This document shows positions 45,065-55,109 of a stretch of DNA of 64,000 bases, in pieces (position 1 is the stretch's first letter; every line of letters starts with the position of its first letter). Position numbers and translations under genes: made by a program. Under the pieces are notes generated by a model. It was given only the letters and a program-made list of their open reading frames with translations. It was not told the DNA's origin and did no database searches. Source of the DNA: SAR324 cluster bacterium REDSEA-S27_B3 (GTDB taxonomy: Bacteria; SAR324; NAC60-12); contig LUQO01000015.1 of the NCBI GenBank assembly GCA_001627865.1, forward strand, positions 23,190-87,189. Direction: 5' to 3'.

Positions 45065-45760
45065 ATGAGTAATTATTGGCGTTATTCTCGCTCAGCATAT
45101 TACTCTGTGGTTGCAGCGCTGCCTTTGCTGATTATTTATGAAATTCTGATTGTCCTAAGCCAGTCAAGATATTGGGGAATCAGAAATGCCGCCGATGTCT
45201 GGATCCGCACTTTTTTAATGGCCTTTGATCTGCAAGCACAACACCTGGCCTTTGTGCTGATCGGCATCTCACTGGCTTTAATTCCATTAGCTAAAACCCA
45301 AGCTAGGGGAATCAAACTGAAGGCAAATTACTTTGCGCTGATGTTCGCTGAGGCTCTTGCTTACAGTTTGATTCTTGGAACAGTGCTGCAGTCTATTTTA
45401 CGACTAAGCGGGCTTGCCTCCGGAGGAACGGGAAATGGATTAATACAAAATCTGGCACTTTCAATAGGTGCTGGTTTATTCGAAGAGATTATTTTTCGAG
45501 TGCTTTTACTGAATCTGCTCTTTTTTCTGCTAAAACCTCTATTCAAGAAATATGTCATTGCGGTTGTAGTATCAGTTTTACTTGCATCCTTCCTTTTCTC
45601 ACTTAGCCACTATGTCGGTACCATGGCTGATTCATGGGAGCTGTACAGTTTCATGTTTCGATGGTCAGCAGGGTTGTTGTTTACAGTCCTCTATTTTGTG
45701 CGTGGATTCGCCATAACAGCATATACACACGCTCTATATGATATTTGGGTTCTTGTTTGA
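45065..45760 (+). CDS. CPBP-family intramembrane metalloprotease
   Basis: 231 residues, about seven to eight hydrophobic helices. The glutamate pair EEIIFR in GLFEEIIFRVLLLNLLF, the His in FLFSLSHYVG and the last motif ITAYTHALYD match CPBP (CAAX/Abi-like) proteases. Substrates of these enzymes in bacteria are mostly unknown. It lies 65 bases after the SPOR gene with its own GTGG-ATG start context. Confidence 0.85.
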   Translation: MSNYWRYSRSAYYSVVAALPLLIIYEILIVLSQSRYWGIRNAADVWIRTFLMAFDLQAQHLAFVLIGISLALIPLAKTQARGIKLKANYFALMFAEALAYSLILGTVLQSILRLSGLASGGTGNGLIQNLALSIGAGLFEEIIFRVLLLNLLFFLLKPLFKKYVIAVVVSVLLASFLFSLSHYVGTMADSWELYSFMFRWSAGLLFTVLYFVRGFAITAYTHALYDIWVLV

Positions 45761-45851
45761 TTTTGAGCTTTCAGATTCAATTTGAGAATTTTATCATCAA
45801 TCTCCAGTTTTTACTCACTAACTAATCAGAAAAACTCCATTCACTTCATAC

Positions 45852-47012
45852 ATGAAAGTTCCCTTGCTTGATCTGCGTCCTCCATTGGAGGAGTTGCGTG
45901 ATGAAATTGTTGATGCAGTAACCCAGGTTATTGATTCAACGCGTTATATCATGGGGCCTGAAATTGATGGCCTTGAAAAAGAAATAGCGGAATATTGCGG
46001 TACTGAAGACGCAGTTGGAGTATCTTCCGGAACCGATGCGCTGTTGCTTTCTTTAATGGTTTTAGACGTTGGCCCCGGAGATTTTGTGTTAACAAGTAAC
46101 TTCTCATTCTTTGCCACTGCAGGAGTAGTTGCACGATTGAATGCGACTCCTGTATTTGTGGAAATTGATCCGGAAACCTTCAATATTGATCCGGAGCAAT
46201 TGAAAATGACTTTGTCCGAAATGGATGAGGAAAATAGAAACCGAGCAAAAGCAATTATTCCTGTTCATCTATACGGACAATGCGCAGATATGGCTGAAAT
46301 TAATAAAATTGCAGAACAGTTTGATATTCCTGTAATTGAAGACTGCGCGCAGGCAATTGGCGCTGAATGTGAAGTTGATGGGATAAAGAAGCGTGCGGGG
46401 AGTTTAGGGGATTTTGGCTGTTTTTCGTTTTTTCCTTCAAAAAATTTAGGAGGAATAGGAGATGGTGGGATCGTTACAGTCAACAACTCTGAATTGGCTG
46501 AACTTTTGCGATTAAAACGGGTGCATGGAGGTGAGAGAAAATATTACCATCGAGTGATCGGAGGCAACTTCAGACTTGATCCAATTCAGGCGGCGGTGAT
46601 CCGGATTAAGCTGCCTTATTTAAATGGATGGCACAGGCAGCGTCAAGAAAATGCTAAAAACTACAATAGGTTATTTGCTGAAGCAGGTTTAGCAGGAAAA
46701 GTTCAGACACCACAAGTCAGGCATCCTGATACTCTACAAAATCCTCATATATATAACCAGTATGTAATCAGGACTGAAAGGCGAGATGAGTTGCAGTCCT
46801 TTTTGTCAGCACGGGAAATTGCATCTGAAATTTATTACCCACTCCCTTTTCATCTGCAAGAATGTTTTCTGCATTTGGGAGGAAAGAAAGGTGATTTCCT
46901 TGTTTCAGAAACTGCCGCAAAAGAAGTACTTGCTCTGCCTATTTATCCTGGAATGACCATTGAGATGCAAGAAACAGTAGTGGAACAAATTGCTGAATTC
47001 CATCTGTCTTAA
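45852..47012 (+). CDS. DegT/DnrJ/EryC1-family sugar aminotransferase
   Basis: 386 residues. PLP-dependent aminotransferase of nucleotide-sugar metabolism: [54 protein letters not shown], the PLP lysine in [16 protein letters not shown], and [21 protein letters not shown]. These enzymes make amino sugars for polysaccharides or glycoproteins. No other sugar genes flank it. Its 3' end overlaps convergent fusA by four bases. Confidence 0.93.
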   Translation: MKVPLLDLRPPLEELRDEIVDAVTQVIDSTRYIMGPEIDGLEKEIAEYCGTEDAVGVSSGTDALLLSLMVLDVGPGDFVLTSNFSFFATAGVVARLNATPVFVEIDPETFNIDPEQLKMTLSEMDEENRNRAKAIIPVHLYGQCADMAEINKIAEQFDIPVIEDCAQAIGAECEVDGIKKRAGSLGDFGCFSFFPSKNLGGIGDGGIVTVNNSELAELLRLKRVHGGERKYYHRVIGGNFRLDPIQAAVIRIKLPYLNGWHRQRQENAKNYNRLFAEAGLAGKVQTPQVRHPDTLQNPHIYNQYVIRTERRDELQSFLSAREIASEIYYPLPFHLQECFLHLGGKKGDFLVSETAAKEVLALPIYPGMTIEMQETVVEQIAEFHLS

Positions 47013-49117
47013 TCCTCTTTCTCCTTGAGTTTCTCCTGTCGTTCCTTAATCACTTTTTCCTGAACATATTTTGGACATTCTGCATACTTTTCAAATTCCA
47101 TGGAGTAATTTGCTTTTCCCGCAGTCATAGAACGAAGAGTTGTCGCGTAACCAAACATTTCTCCAAGGGGGACTCCCGAATTGATTACTGTCTCATCGCC
47201 TTTCATTTCTGTGCCGTAAACCACACCCCGCCTGGAACTAAGATCTCCGATCACTGGTCCTTGAAACTCACTTGGAGATTCAATCTCTACTTTCATAACA
47301 GGTTCCAGCAACACCGCATTTGCCTTCCCGACTGCCTGACGCATAGCGTAGCGTGATGCAAGCTGAAAAGCTAAATCACTTGAATCAACCTCATGGTATT
47401 TCCCTTCGTTTAGTGTGACCTTGATATTAACCATGGGGAATGCAGCCAGGGGTCCTTTTTCCATTACATCTCTAAAGCCTTTTTCGCATGCGGGAATATG
47501 TTCAGATGGAATTGAGCCACCAAATATTTTGTTAACAAATTCAAACCCCTCGTCATGATCCAGAGGCAGTGGTTCAATAGCTCCACTCACACCGGCAAAC
47601 TGTCCTGATCCACCGGTTTGTTTTTTGTGCAAATAATCAAATTCTGCCGCAGAGGAAATTGCTTCTCGATAGTTAACCTGAGGAGCGCCAACAATTACAT
47701 CTACTCCAAATTCACGACGCATTCTTTCAATATAAATATCCAGGTGAAGTTCACCCATCCCTGAAATTAACGTGTCTCCGGACTCTTCGTCAGTAGTAAC
47801 GTGAAAAGTCGGATCCTCCCGTGTGAATCGTCCCATTGCCTTACTCATTTTTATGTGCTGTTCATTATTTTTTCCCTTTACTGCCAGAGAAATAACAGCA
47901 TTCGGCACAAAAATAGATTCACATGAAACACGGGCTCCTTCGCCGCAAAAAGTATCACCTGAAGCGCAATCGACACCGACCATCGCTACAATATCACCTG
48001 CCTCCGCGACATCAATGTTTTCACGGTCATTAGAATGCATTCTTACCATGCGGCCGACTCGCATTTTGTTGCCTGTTCTGGAATTAATGACTTGCTCACC
48101 TTTACACAGTTTACCCTGGTAAATACGGGTGTATGTCAACTGTCCAAACTGCTCTTCTGTAAGCTTGAAAGCCATTGCCACAGTTGGCTTGTCCGGATCA
48201 CAACTCAAAATAATTTCTTCCTGTGTTTTGATGTCAGTAGCTTTGGTTGACACTGCTTCAAGAGGTGACGGCAGATAGCGAGTGACTGCATCAAGGAGCA
48301 ATTGAACACCCTTATTTTTAAACGCGCTTCCCATATATACAGGACAGAACTCAAGTGCCTGTACACCTTTTTTTATTGCTGCGTGGATGGTATCTTCTGA
48401 AATCTCTTTATCTTCAAGCAAATCTTCCATCATTTGATCATCAAACATGGAAACTGCCTCCAACATCTCTGCCCTATATGTCTCCGCATCTGCCAGCATA
48501 TCATTAGGGATTTCCTCAGTGCGCAGTTCATCCCCATGTTCACCGTCAAAATAATTGGCTTTCATTGTGATCAGGTCAAGCACTCCTTTGTGATCTTCTT
48601 CAAGCCCAATCGGCAGCTGCATGGCAACAGCATTCAATTTAAGAATTTCACAAATCCCTTTTATCCCATTATGTGGATTTGCCCCCATTCGGTCCAGTTT
48701 ATTTACAAACGCAAGACGCGGTACATTGTAGCGTTTCATCTGACGATCTACAGTAATCGATTGTGACTGTATACCTGCCACTCCGCAAAGAATCATTATT
48801 GCTCCATCAAGAACTCTAAGAGAACGTTCAACTTCAACTGTAAAATCAACATGGCCGGGTGTATCTATAATGTTTATTTTTTTGTCATTCCAATCCACAC
48901 TGGTTGCAGCAGAGGTGATGGTGATTCCTTTTTCTTTTTCCAGTTCCATGTGATCCATCGTTGCTCCGGAGCCACCTCCGCGGACTTCTTCAATTTTGTG
49001 AATTTTTCCTGTATAGTACAGTATTCTCTCCGTAAGTGTTGTTTTACCACTATCAATGTGAGCGGAGATACCGATATTTCTGGTGTTTTCAAGAATTTTT
49101 TGTGATGCGGGGTTCAT
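47009..49117 (-). CDS. fusA: elongation factor G, spdEFG1-like
   Basis: 702 residues: the translocase GTPase of translation. G-motifs: [15 protein letters not shown] (P-loop), DTPGHVDFT (G3), NKLDRMGA (G4). The switch I region reads [28 protein letters not shown] and [27 protein letters not shown], closer to spirochaete/mitochondrial-type EF-G1 than to the standard DGAATMDWM form. Organisms with this type often carry a second, recycling-specialised EF-G. It stands alone, away from rpsL/rpsG/tuf, downstream of selD on the same strand. Confidence 0.96.
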   Translation of the reverse strand: MNPASQKILENTRNIGISAHIDSGKTTLTERILYYTGKIHKIEEVRGGGSGATMDHMELEKEKGITITSAATSVDWNDKKINIIDTPGHVDFTVEVERSLRVLDGAIMILCGVAGIQSQSITVDRQMKRYNVPRLAFVNKLDRMGANPHNGIKGICEILKLNAVAMQLPIGLEEDHKGVLDLITMKANYFDGEHGDELRTEEIPNDMLADAETYRAEMLEAVSMFDDQMMEDLLEDKEISEDTIHAAIKKGVQALEFCPVYMGSAFKNKGVQLLLDAVTRYLPSPLEAVSTKATDIKTQEEIILSCDPDKPTVAMAFKLTEEQFGQLTYTRIYQGKLCKGEQVINSRTGNKMRVGRMVRMHSNDRENIDVAEAGDIVAMVGVDCASGDTFCGEGARVSCESIFVPNAVISLAVKGKNNEQHIKMSKAMGRFTREDPTFHVTTDEESGDTLISGMGELHLDIYIERMRREFGVDVIVGAPQVNYREAISSAAEFDYLHKKQTGGSGQFAGVSGAIEPLPLDHDEGFEFVNKIFGGSIPSEHIPACEKGFRDVMEKGPLAAFPMVNIKVTLNEGKYHEVDSSDLAFQLASRYAMRQAVGKANAVLLEPVMKVEIESPSEFQGPVIGDLSSRRGVVYGTEMKGDETVINSGVPLGEMFGYATTLRSMTAGKANYSMEFEKYAECPKYVQEKVIKERQEKLKEKED

Positions 49118-49172
49118 AGCCCAATCTGATATTTATAACGAGTAAATTAGAAAATAAAATAAAAAATAACTT

Positions 49173-49195
49173 CTCAGTATATCTAAAATACTGAG
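49173..49195 (-). terminator. stem-loop between selD and fusA
   Basis: CTCAGTAT (49173-49180) pairs with ATACTGAG (49188-49195). On the minus strand an AAGTTATTTTTTATTTT stretch follows, so it can end selD transcription upstream of fusA. Outer bases AATAACTT and AAGTTATT can extend the stem. Confidence 0.55.
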
Positions 49196-49255
49196 TATTT
49201 TCAAGTTATTTTATAAATTGTGATTTAAACTGTGAGTGTTATTCAGGAGGGGGTA

Positions 49256-50290
49256 TTAATTGAAGATCAGTTTTGCTTTGTTGTAATTGCTTACGAAGCC
49301 TATACGTTTGGAAGAGGTAACACCAGCATCATGCAGTGCTGCCAAAATTGAAGCGGATTGATCTTCCGGAACAGCAAACAAAAGACCACCGCTGGTTTGC
49401 GGATCAAGTAATAGTTCCTGCTGCTCAGGAGTGCATTCCTGGGGAATTGACCAATATTGTTCAACCATGCTGCGGTTGATTTTATTAACTCTTGTGGCGA
49501 TACCATTTTGATACATTTGCATTGCCTCGTTCAAAACCGGGATTTCATTCAAAGTAAAATTAAATGTTAAGTCTGCACCAGGAACCATTTCCAGGGCATG
49601 CCCCGCGAAACCAAATCCAGTGATATCTGTTGCAGCATGTATTTCAAAACCGTCCATCACTTCCGCTGTTGTTTTATTAAGTTTGATCATGGAATCCAGA
49701 CATTCCCGCATCGCTTTTTCTGTAACCAATTTCTTCCTATTGGCGTTTAACAAAACTCCGCTGCCGATTGCCTTAGTCAGGATCAAATGATCACCAGGCC
49801 GCGCTCCGCTGTTTCTCCAAATTTTATCAGGATGAACAAGACCGGTCACTGTCAGTCCAAATTTTGGTTCATCATCATCGGTGGTATGACCTCCTAAAAG
49901 GACTGCTCCCCCCTCAGTTATTTTTTGCAGTGCGCCTGTAATTATTCCCTCTAAAATTTCATCATCAAGTTTCCCTGAAGGGAATCCAACAAGATTCAGG
50001 CAAGTTAATGGCTTGCCTCCCATTGCATAAATATCACTGAGTGAATTGGCTGCAGCAATTTGACCGTATATGAATGGATCATCTACCGGTGGTGTGATGA
50101 AATCTGCGGTGAAGACAAGAGCCTGCTCATCATTCAGCAGATACACTCCAGCATCATCACTGGTGTCAAATCCAACCAGCACATTTTTATCATAATTTTG
50201 CGGCAAAGAAGACAGTAGCTTTTTCAATCCGACCGGACCGAATTTTGCTGCTCAACCACAGGATTTTGCTAAACTTGTTAGTGTTGGCAT
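49256..50290 (-). CDS. selD: selenide, water dikinase (SelD) with an in-frame UGA selenocysteine codon
   Basis: The conserved body (VGFDTSDDAGVY, FTADFITPPVDDPFIYGQIAAANSLSDIYAMGG, GGHTTDDDEPKFG, TDITGFGFAGHALEM, DPQTSGGLLFAVPE) is open from 50227, but that frame lacks the catalytic N-terminus. Reading on through one TGA (50254-50252) to the ATG at 50290 gives TSLAKSCG-U-AAKFGP, where U13 aligns with the catalytic Cys and Lys16 with the catalytic Lys of SelD. An AGGAG lies 13 bases before the ATG. The product (344 residues) makes selenophosphate for selenocysteine and selenouridine synthesis. A SECIS-like hairpin follows the UGA. selA and selB are not in the window. Confidence 0.93.
50223..50254 (-). 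promoter_or_regulatory. bacterial SECIS-like hairpin after the selD UGA
   Basis: After the UGA (50254-50252), nine bases lead to an 8-base-pair stem: UUCGGUCC (50242-50235) pairs with GGAUUGAA (50230-50223), including two G-U pairs, closing the loop GGUC. The loop begins with GG and starts 17 bases after the UGA, within the usual range for SelB-binding SECIS elements. Confidence 0.75.
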
Positions 50291-50450
50291 GCTGATATAT
50301 TTTCTCCTGGAAATGGAAGTAACATTAATCCACCTTTCCTGAAAGCTGAAGATCAGGACTTCTGGAATAATTTTGGTTTACAAGAACAAATGCAGTGGCT
50401 TCAAACAAAAACAATTTCAGGATTTCAAGATGATGATAAAAAAACAAGAC

Positions 50451-50867
50451 TTATCCCTCAAAGCGGACTTTTAGAGAGTCCGGAATGGATTTCGCCTGCA
50501 ACCGTTTGGGGTCTTCGGGATGCTGTTTTGCCCATACACGTACTTCAGTGCCTTTTACGGCAAGTTGACCTTTGTTGTGGATTTCATGTGATGTAATCAG
50601 CGTTTTTTCACGCCACTCACTGACCCAACTTGTGACTTCGATCAAGTCACCATAAGAAGATGGATAAAGAAATTTTGCATGTGTATCCACAATTGGTAGT
50701 CCCACAACCCCATATTCCTCCATCAGATCGGCCATGTTTGCTCCCGCTTTATCGAATAAAAGATGTGCGTTCTGATCAAACCAAATGAAATAATTCGGAT
50801 AAAAAACTATTTTTGCTGGATCACAATGACCCCAGCCGATCTGTAAGGAGAGCTTGTTTTTCAGCAT
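50451..50867 (-). CDS. acyl-CoA thioesterase (4HBT/YbgC-like hot-dog)
   Basis: 138 residues. The hot-dog helix and catalytic motif GWGHCDPAKIVFYPNYFIWFDQN contain the Asp of 4-hydroxybenzoyl-CoA-type thioesterases, followed by the strands PIVDTHAKFLYPSSYGDLIEV and HNKGQLAVKGTEVRVWA. It hydrolyses an acyl- or aryl-CoA thioester; the substrate cannot be read from sequence. It lies upstream of selD on the same strand with a 160-base gap, so cotranscription is uncertain. Confidence 0.87.
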   Translation of the reverse strand: MLKNKLSLQIGWGHCDPAKIVFYPNYFIWFDQNAHLLFDKAGANMADLMEEYGVVGLPIVDTHAKFLYPSSYGDLIEVTSWVSEWREKTLITSHEIHNKGQLAVKGTEVRVWAKQHPEDPKRLQAKSIPDSLKVRFEG

Positions 50868-51133
50868 GGATTACTGGATAATTCAAAGATTTTTATTCTG
50901 AAGATGCCTCAAAAGCTTTTAGTTGCTAAGCAAATGTTTGAATTTTACAACGTTTAACCATTTTGTATCATGATCTGCAAATGCTGTTCGATTCAGCATA
51001 AGCAGTATAGTGAGATTATGCAATCATCTATGTTGACAAACATGCGTTGACAAAACAAAATGATGGTTGCGGGTTTCCGCAAAGCCAGGAATGAAATTAG
51101 ATGAAAATATTTTAACAATGTAGATGAAAAGAG

Positions 51134-51820
51134 ATGAGATACGTTTTTGCAAAACATGAAATACCAGCGCTGTCTGTCACCGGAACTGAAGAGCTTTTTC
51201 CTGTTCACAGAATCTATTGCGTTGGACAGAATTATTCAAAACACATGCGTGAAATGGGGTCAAATCCTGAACGTGATGCGCCTTTTTTCTTCAGCAAGCC
51301 TGCAGATGCGGTTTGTCGTCATGGCTCAAATATCTCTTATCCTCCGGCAACAAAAAATTTGCACCATGAAATTGAATTGGTTGTTGCTATAGGAATGAAA
51401 GGGATCAACATTCCCACAACTGAAGCACTCAATCATGTGTTTGGTTATACAGTTGGTTTGGATTTAACCCGGCGTGATCTGCAGCAAGAGGCCAAAAAGA
51501 AAAGCCGCCCCTGGAGTGTTGCAAAGGGATTTGACCATTCTGCACCTTGTTCTGTACTACATAAAGTAGATGAAGTTGGACACCTGGAACAGGGTAAGAT
51601 CACATTAAATGTTAACGGAGAGATTCGTCAACAGGGGGATATTTCGGAAATGATCTGGTCGGTACCTGAAATAATATCAATCCTGTCCGGATATTTTGAA
51701 CTCTGTCCGGGAGACTTGATTTTCACCGGAACACCAGAAGGTGTTGGTCCTTTGAACAGAGGAGACATATTGGAAGGCGAAGTGGAACAATTGACGAAGT
51801 TGAGCATCACCATAGTATAA
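51134..51820 (+). CDS. fumarylacetoacetate hydrolase (FAH)-family protein
   Basis: 228 residues covering one FAH domain. IYCVGQNYSKHMREMG, PFFFSKPADAV and the metal ligands in LHHEIELVVAIG are followed by YTVGLDLTRRDLQQEAKKKSRPW and LIFTGTPEGVGPLNRGD. Members hydrolyse or decarboxylate beta-keto acids, for example acylpyruvases or 2-hydroxyhepta-2,4-diene-1,7-dioate isomerases; oxaloacetate tautomerase/decarboxylase is also possible. It lies apart from other catabolic genes. Confidence 0.92.
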   Translation: MRYVFAKHEIPALSVTGTEELFPVHRIYCVGQNYSKHMREMGSNPERDAPFFFSKPADAVCRHGSNISYPPATKNLHHEIELVVAIGMKGINIPTTEALNHVFGYTVGLDLTRRDLQQEAKKKSRPWSVAKGFDHSAPCSVLHKVDEVGHLEQGKITLNVNGEIRQQGDISEMIWSVPEIISILSGYFELCPGDLIFTGTPEGVGPLNRGDILEGEVEQLTKLSITIV

Positions 51821-51960
51821 AAAGGAAATACATCAAATTTATTCTAAAGTTTCACGCATATTTGCCGAATAAAATAACAGATCATTTTCATTGAATAATT
51901 AATGGAATTGGTCATCGCTTGTTTGACTTATAAACCTTATAACAAATTGAACAGAAAAAA

Positions 51961-52395
51961 ATGAGTTTAGTGTCACAAAATAAATTATTGTTTTTTATTG
52001 TTTCCGGAATTCTCTTTGTTGGTTCCGGATGTTCAAATATTATCGGTTTTACAAAAGAACAGACCACACCAACAAACTGCGCTGATCTTGTGATTGAACG
52101 AGCCTTTAATCTTCATGAGGAAGCAAAGTCTGGATTAGCTCTGTTTTTTGACGAAAGAAGTGACAATCAGCTCTATCAGGCATTCTATGCCGCATCAGAT
52201 TCAGTTTATGAATCCAGGAAAGTGAAAAAATGCTGGGATAGAAGAGTTTCACATTACTATGCCATGCAAAATTTACAGGAAATGAACACCTCTTTAGCGC
52301 GTATAATTAGACGTAACATGCCTGATGATGACCGCGGTGAAATGATCTCTGTTTACCGCGATCAATACAAATGGGTTATGCCTAGCTTGCGATGA
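51961..52395 (+). CDS. predicted lipoprotein of unknown function
   Basis: 144 residues. A type II signal peptide ends in FVGSGC, giving a lipid-modified Cys. The mature part is mainly helical with two more cysteines (NCADLVI and KKCWDRRV) that could form a disulphide, and a basic C-terminal half. I recognise no family. It is 100 bases upstream of greA and probably has its own promoter in the AT-rich gap before it. Confidence 0.72.
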   Translation: MSLVSQNKLLFFIVSGILFVGSGCSNIIGFTKEQTTPTNCADLVIERAFNLHEEAKSGLALFFDERSDNQLYQAFYAASDSVYESRKVKKCWDRRVSHYYAMQNLQEMNTSLARIIRRNMPDDDRGEMISVYRDQYKWVMPSLR

Positions 52396-52495
52396 ATCAC
52401 ACAACTTGATTATTTGACTCCCACCATCTATCCTGTTGATCTTCTTTATTTTATAATTGAGACAGCAAAGTAAAATTTTTTTAGATAACTCATCA

Positions 52496-52975
52496 ATGAA
52501 AGACTCTTACCCTATAACCAAGGGGGGATATGAAAGTTTAAAAAAGGAACTGAAACAGCTGGTCAGCATTGAGCGGCCTGCGGTAGTGAATGCTATTTCC
52601 TCCGCAAGGGAGCACGGTGATCTAAAGGAAAATGCAGAATATCATGCCGCGAAAGAACAGCAGGGGTTTATTGAAGGCAGAATCCAGGAACTGAATGCGA
52701 AACTGGCACATGCAAATGTAATTGATATTGAAAAACTTTCCGGAGATAAGGTCGTCTTTGGAGCAACAGTTACTTTTGAGGACATTGATACTGAAGAAGT
52801 CCGGAACTATCAGATTGTAGGTGATGATGAGTTAGATATTAAGCAAAATAAAATTTCTATTTCCTCGCCTATTGCGCGTGCCTTGATCGGCAGGTCTGCA
52901 GGTGATACACTTACCATACCTATTCCCAAAGGTAAAATTGAAGTAGAAATTCTGGAAGTCCAATTCATTTCATAA
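52496..52975 (+). CDS. greA: transcription elongation factor GreA
   Basis: 159 residues from the ATG at 52496; an upstream in-frame TTG would add a non-homologous extension. GreA marks: [52 protein letters not shown] with the Asp/Glu tip residues of the coiled coil, and [23 protein letters not shown] in the C-terminal domain. It restarts backtracked RNA polymerase by stimulating transcript cleavage. It is convergent with the gluQ gene. Confidence 0.96.
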   Translation: MKDSYPITKGGYESLKKELKQLVSIERPAVVNAISSAREHGDLKENAEYHAAKEQQGFIEGRIQELNAKLAHANVIDIEKLSGDKVVFGATVTFEDIDTEEVRNYQIVGDDELDIKQNKISISSPIARALIGRSAGDTLTIPIPKGKIEVEILEVQFIS

Positions 52976-52985
52976 ACATTTCCAA

Positions 52986-53912
52986 TTAGTCCAGTAAAGA
53001 CATCAAACGGTTATTTTGAACCATTGCTGACAGGAACACTTCTTTCAAGTCTTCAAGTGTCTGAATATCCTGAAATGGAAGATTGAGCAGTTTTGCGCTT
53101 TGCTGAAAAATAACAGACGGACTGCTATATTTTAACCGTAACGTTTGCAAAGAATGATCTCCTGATGATTTAGAAAGTTTTTCTCCAGATTCATTTTTCA
53201 TCAGTTGATGGTGGACAAAGTAAGCAGCAGGAAAAAATGAATCTTTCAAGCATTTTGACAGAAAAAGCTGCGCGGCGGTAGATGCCAGTAAATCATGTCC
53301 CCGAACTACAAGATTTACACCCATTTCCAGATCATCAATCAGTGACGCAATCTGATATGCAGGAAGACCGTCTCTTCTTCTGATTACAAAATCACCCATT
53401 TTTGTTGTTAAATCGATATTCTTCTTTTGGTTTGTTAAAGTCCTGCAGCTGACTATAGTTTCCTCAGGTACTTTAACTCTCCAAGCTTGATTTTCCTTCA
53501 TAAAATCAAGTTTTTTATTTCTGCATGTTCCTGGATAATTTGTACTACTGGAGAATTGTCTGATTTCAGAGCGCGAACATTCACAGGCAAACAAGTGCCC
53601 TGATTTCTTTAGAACTTCAATTGTATGGTGATATCGATCAATGCGTAACTGTTGTGAATGTCTTGAGTACAATTCATCCGGTCCGGATGGACCATAATGA
53701 TAGTCAATACCAAGCCATTCCAATTGTACAAATATATCCTCCACAGAGGAACGCTCAACTCTTGGACCATCCAGGTCATCAATTCGAAGATGCAATAATC
53801 CTTCATGATAATGTACAAGTAAATATGTCAGCAAAAAATTAAAAGCATTGCCAATATGAAGATTGCCGCTTGGAGTGGGCGCAAGTCTGGAGATTACTGT
53901 TGAAGACATCAA
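52986..53912 (-). CDS. gluQ: glutamyl-Q tRNA(Asp) synthetase-like protein
   Basis: 308 residues. Class I synthetase core related to GluRS but without the anticodon-binding domain: SRLAPTPSGNLHIGNAF (HIGH variant HIGN), LRIDDLDGPRVERS, a zinc site in FACECSRSE ... YPGTCR, and the EKLSKSSG (KMSKS-like) loop. GluQ-RS attaches Glu to queuosine at the wobble position of tRNA(Asp). Its size and the zinc site favour GluQ-RS over a truncated GluRS. It is convergent with greA and divergent from efp. Confidence 0.9.
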   Translation of the reverse strand: MMSSTVISRLAPTPSGNLHIGNAFNFLLTYLLVHYHEGLLHLRIDDLDGPRVERSSVEDIFVQLEWLGIDYHYGPSGPDELYSRHSQQLRIDRYHHTIEVLKKSGHLFACECSRSEIRQFSSSTNYPGTCRNKKLDFMKENQAWRVKVPEETIVSCRTLTNQKKNIDLTTKMGDFVIRRRDGLPAYQIASLIDDLEMGVNLVVRGHDLLASTAAQLFLSKCLKDSFFPAAYFVHHQLMKNESGEKLSKSSGDHSLQTLRLKYSSPSVIFQQSAKLLNLPFQDIQTLEDLKEVFLSAMVQNNRLMSLLD

Positions 53913-54213
53913 TCTAAATTCTTTAGCAGATTTCTTTTTTTTAAAATACTATCGAGATATGTAATTTTTCATGCTTAAGAAATTTTTCTGAAACATGGGA
54001 AGGATTTAATCTGATCACGAGTTTCATAAAATAAACTAGATTTGTTATTATGCTTGTAATACCCTTTCATTTCAAAATAAGTTAAAATCATAGGAAATGG
54101 GCATTTCTGCTCAATTATTCAAAGCTGCATTTTGAAACATGAACTTTTTCCTTTTAGTCATATTCAGTGCTACATTTTAAAAACAGCATAATATTATCAA
54201 CCAAATAATTTCA
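53913..54213. other. AT-rich divergent intergenic region
   Basis: About 300 bases between gluQ (-) and efp (+). It must hold both promoters. I see no coding frame, riboswitch or clear repeat beyond two TGAAACATG copies (near 53990 and 54132). Confidence 0.5.
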
Positions 54214-54780
54214 GTGTACGATACTTCAGATATTAAAAAAGGATTAAGGATTGAAATGGATGGTGAACCATTCATCGTAATCGAATTTCAGTTTGTAAAG
54301 CCAGGCAAAGGTTCAGCATTTACCAGGACCAAGGTCCGAAACTTGATAACCGGCGCTGTCTTAGATCGAACTTTTAAATCCGGAGAGAAACTAAAACCTG
54401 CTGACACGGAAGATCGTACCATGCAGTATCTTTATAGTGACGGCAATTATCATTTTATGGACTCCGGTAATTATGAACAAGTGAGTCTGGAAAACAGCAT
54501 TGTTGGGGAAAATGCTAATTATTTGACTGAAAACATGAATGTAGAAGTTAGTTATTATCAGGGACGACCAATAGGATTGTCCTTGCCTAATTTTGTTGTT
54601 TTGGAAGTAACAGAAACTGCCCCGGGAGAGAAGGGTAATACTGTTACAGGTGCTTCGAAACCTGCGATAGTTACCACCGGATATACCGTTAACGTTCCTC
54701 TATTTATTAATGAAGGTGATAATCTAAGAATTGATACACGAACAGGCGAATATGTGGAACGAGTAAAAAGTGAATCTTAG
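54214..54780 (+). CDS. efp: translation elongation factor P
   Basis: 188 residues from a GTG start. EF-P rescues ribosomes stalled at polyproline stretches. The modification loop VKPGKGSAFTRTKVRNL carries the Lys (residue 32, equivalent to E. coli Lys34) that EpmA beta-lysylates; domains II and III follow (MQYLYSDGNYHFMDSGNYEQ; GYTVNVPLFINEGDNLRIDTRTGEYVERV). The epmA gene is the next one downstream, which fits the KPGKG-type loop. epmB is not in the window. Confidence 0.96.
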   Translation: MYDTSDIKKGLRIEMDGEPFIVIEFQFVKPGKGSAFTRTKVRNLITGAVLDRTFKSGEKLKPADTEDRTMQYLYSDGNYHFMDSGNYEQVSLENSIVGENANYLTENMNVEVSYYQGRPIGLSLPNFVVLEVTETAPGEKGNTVTGASKPAIVTTGYTVNVPLFINEGDNLRIDTRTGEYVERVKSES

Positions 54781-54890
54781 CTAAAGCTCTAAAGCAATTT
54801 ATTTAGAAACAAATACTTGTAAGCATAAAATCATTTCCAACACACAAGTTCTTCAAAGCAGGTATTTTCCCAGCAGCATAGCTCCATTGT

Positions 54891-54914
54891 CCCTCAGAGT
54901 AAAAACTTTGAGGG
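54891..54914. repeat. stem-loop between efp and epmA
   Basis: CCCTCA-g-AGT (54891-54900) pairs with ACT-t-TGAGGG (54905-54914) around AAAA. It is not followed by a T-run, so it is a weak terminator candidate for efp at best. The surrounding 329-base gap also holds the minus-strand frame at 54962-55096. Confidence 0.45.
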
Positions 54915-54961
54915 AAAACATCAAATCCGTCTAATCATTTTTCCTAGAAAATATTGTCTCC

Positions 54962-55096
54962 TCAATTCCAGCTAAAATACTTCAGGTAAAAATTAAATAG
55001 ATTACTGATCATGTCCAGCTCTTCGCGTAGTTCGGAAGGTTCTCTGCCATCAGGTTCGTACCATGGACGGGTTTTATAATACTCTGAGCATGACAA
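54962..55096 (-). CDS. possible 44-residue protein
   Basis: An uninterrupted minus-strand frame from TTG at 55096 to TGA at 54962 encodes a protein-like sequence (KTRPWYEPDGREPSELREE, then DMISNLFNFYLKYFSWN) in an otherwise empty gap. Its composition is unlike random antisense. Against it: a TTG start with no ribosome-binding site, and only 13 bases to the divergent epmA start. It may be a real small gene or the 3' remnant of one. Confidence 0.3.
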   Translation of the reverse strand: MSCSEYYKTRPWYEPDGREPSELREELDMISNLFNFYLKYFSWN

Positions 55097-55109
55097 TCAA
55101 ATTTTAGTT

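Noticed and set aside
49256..50227. selD as a complete gene starting at the TTG at 50227
   Set aside because: It lacks the catalytic N-terminal Cys/Sec and Lys; reading through the UGA restores the family signature.
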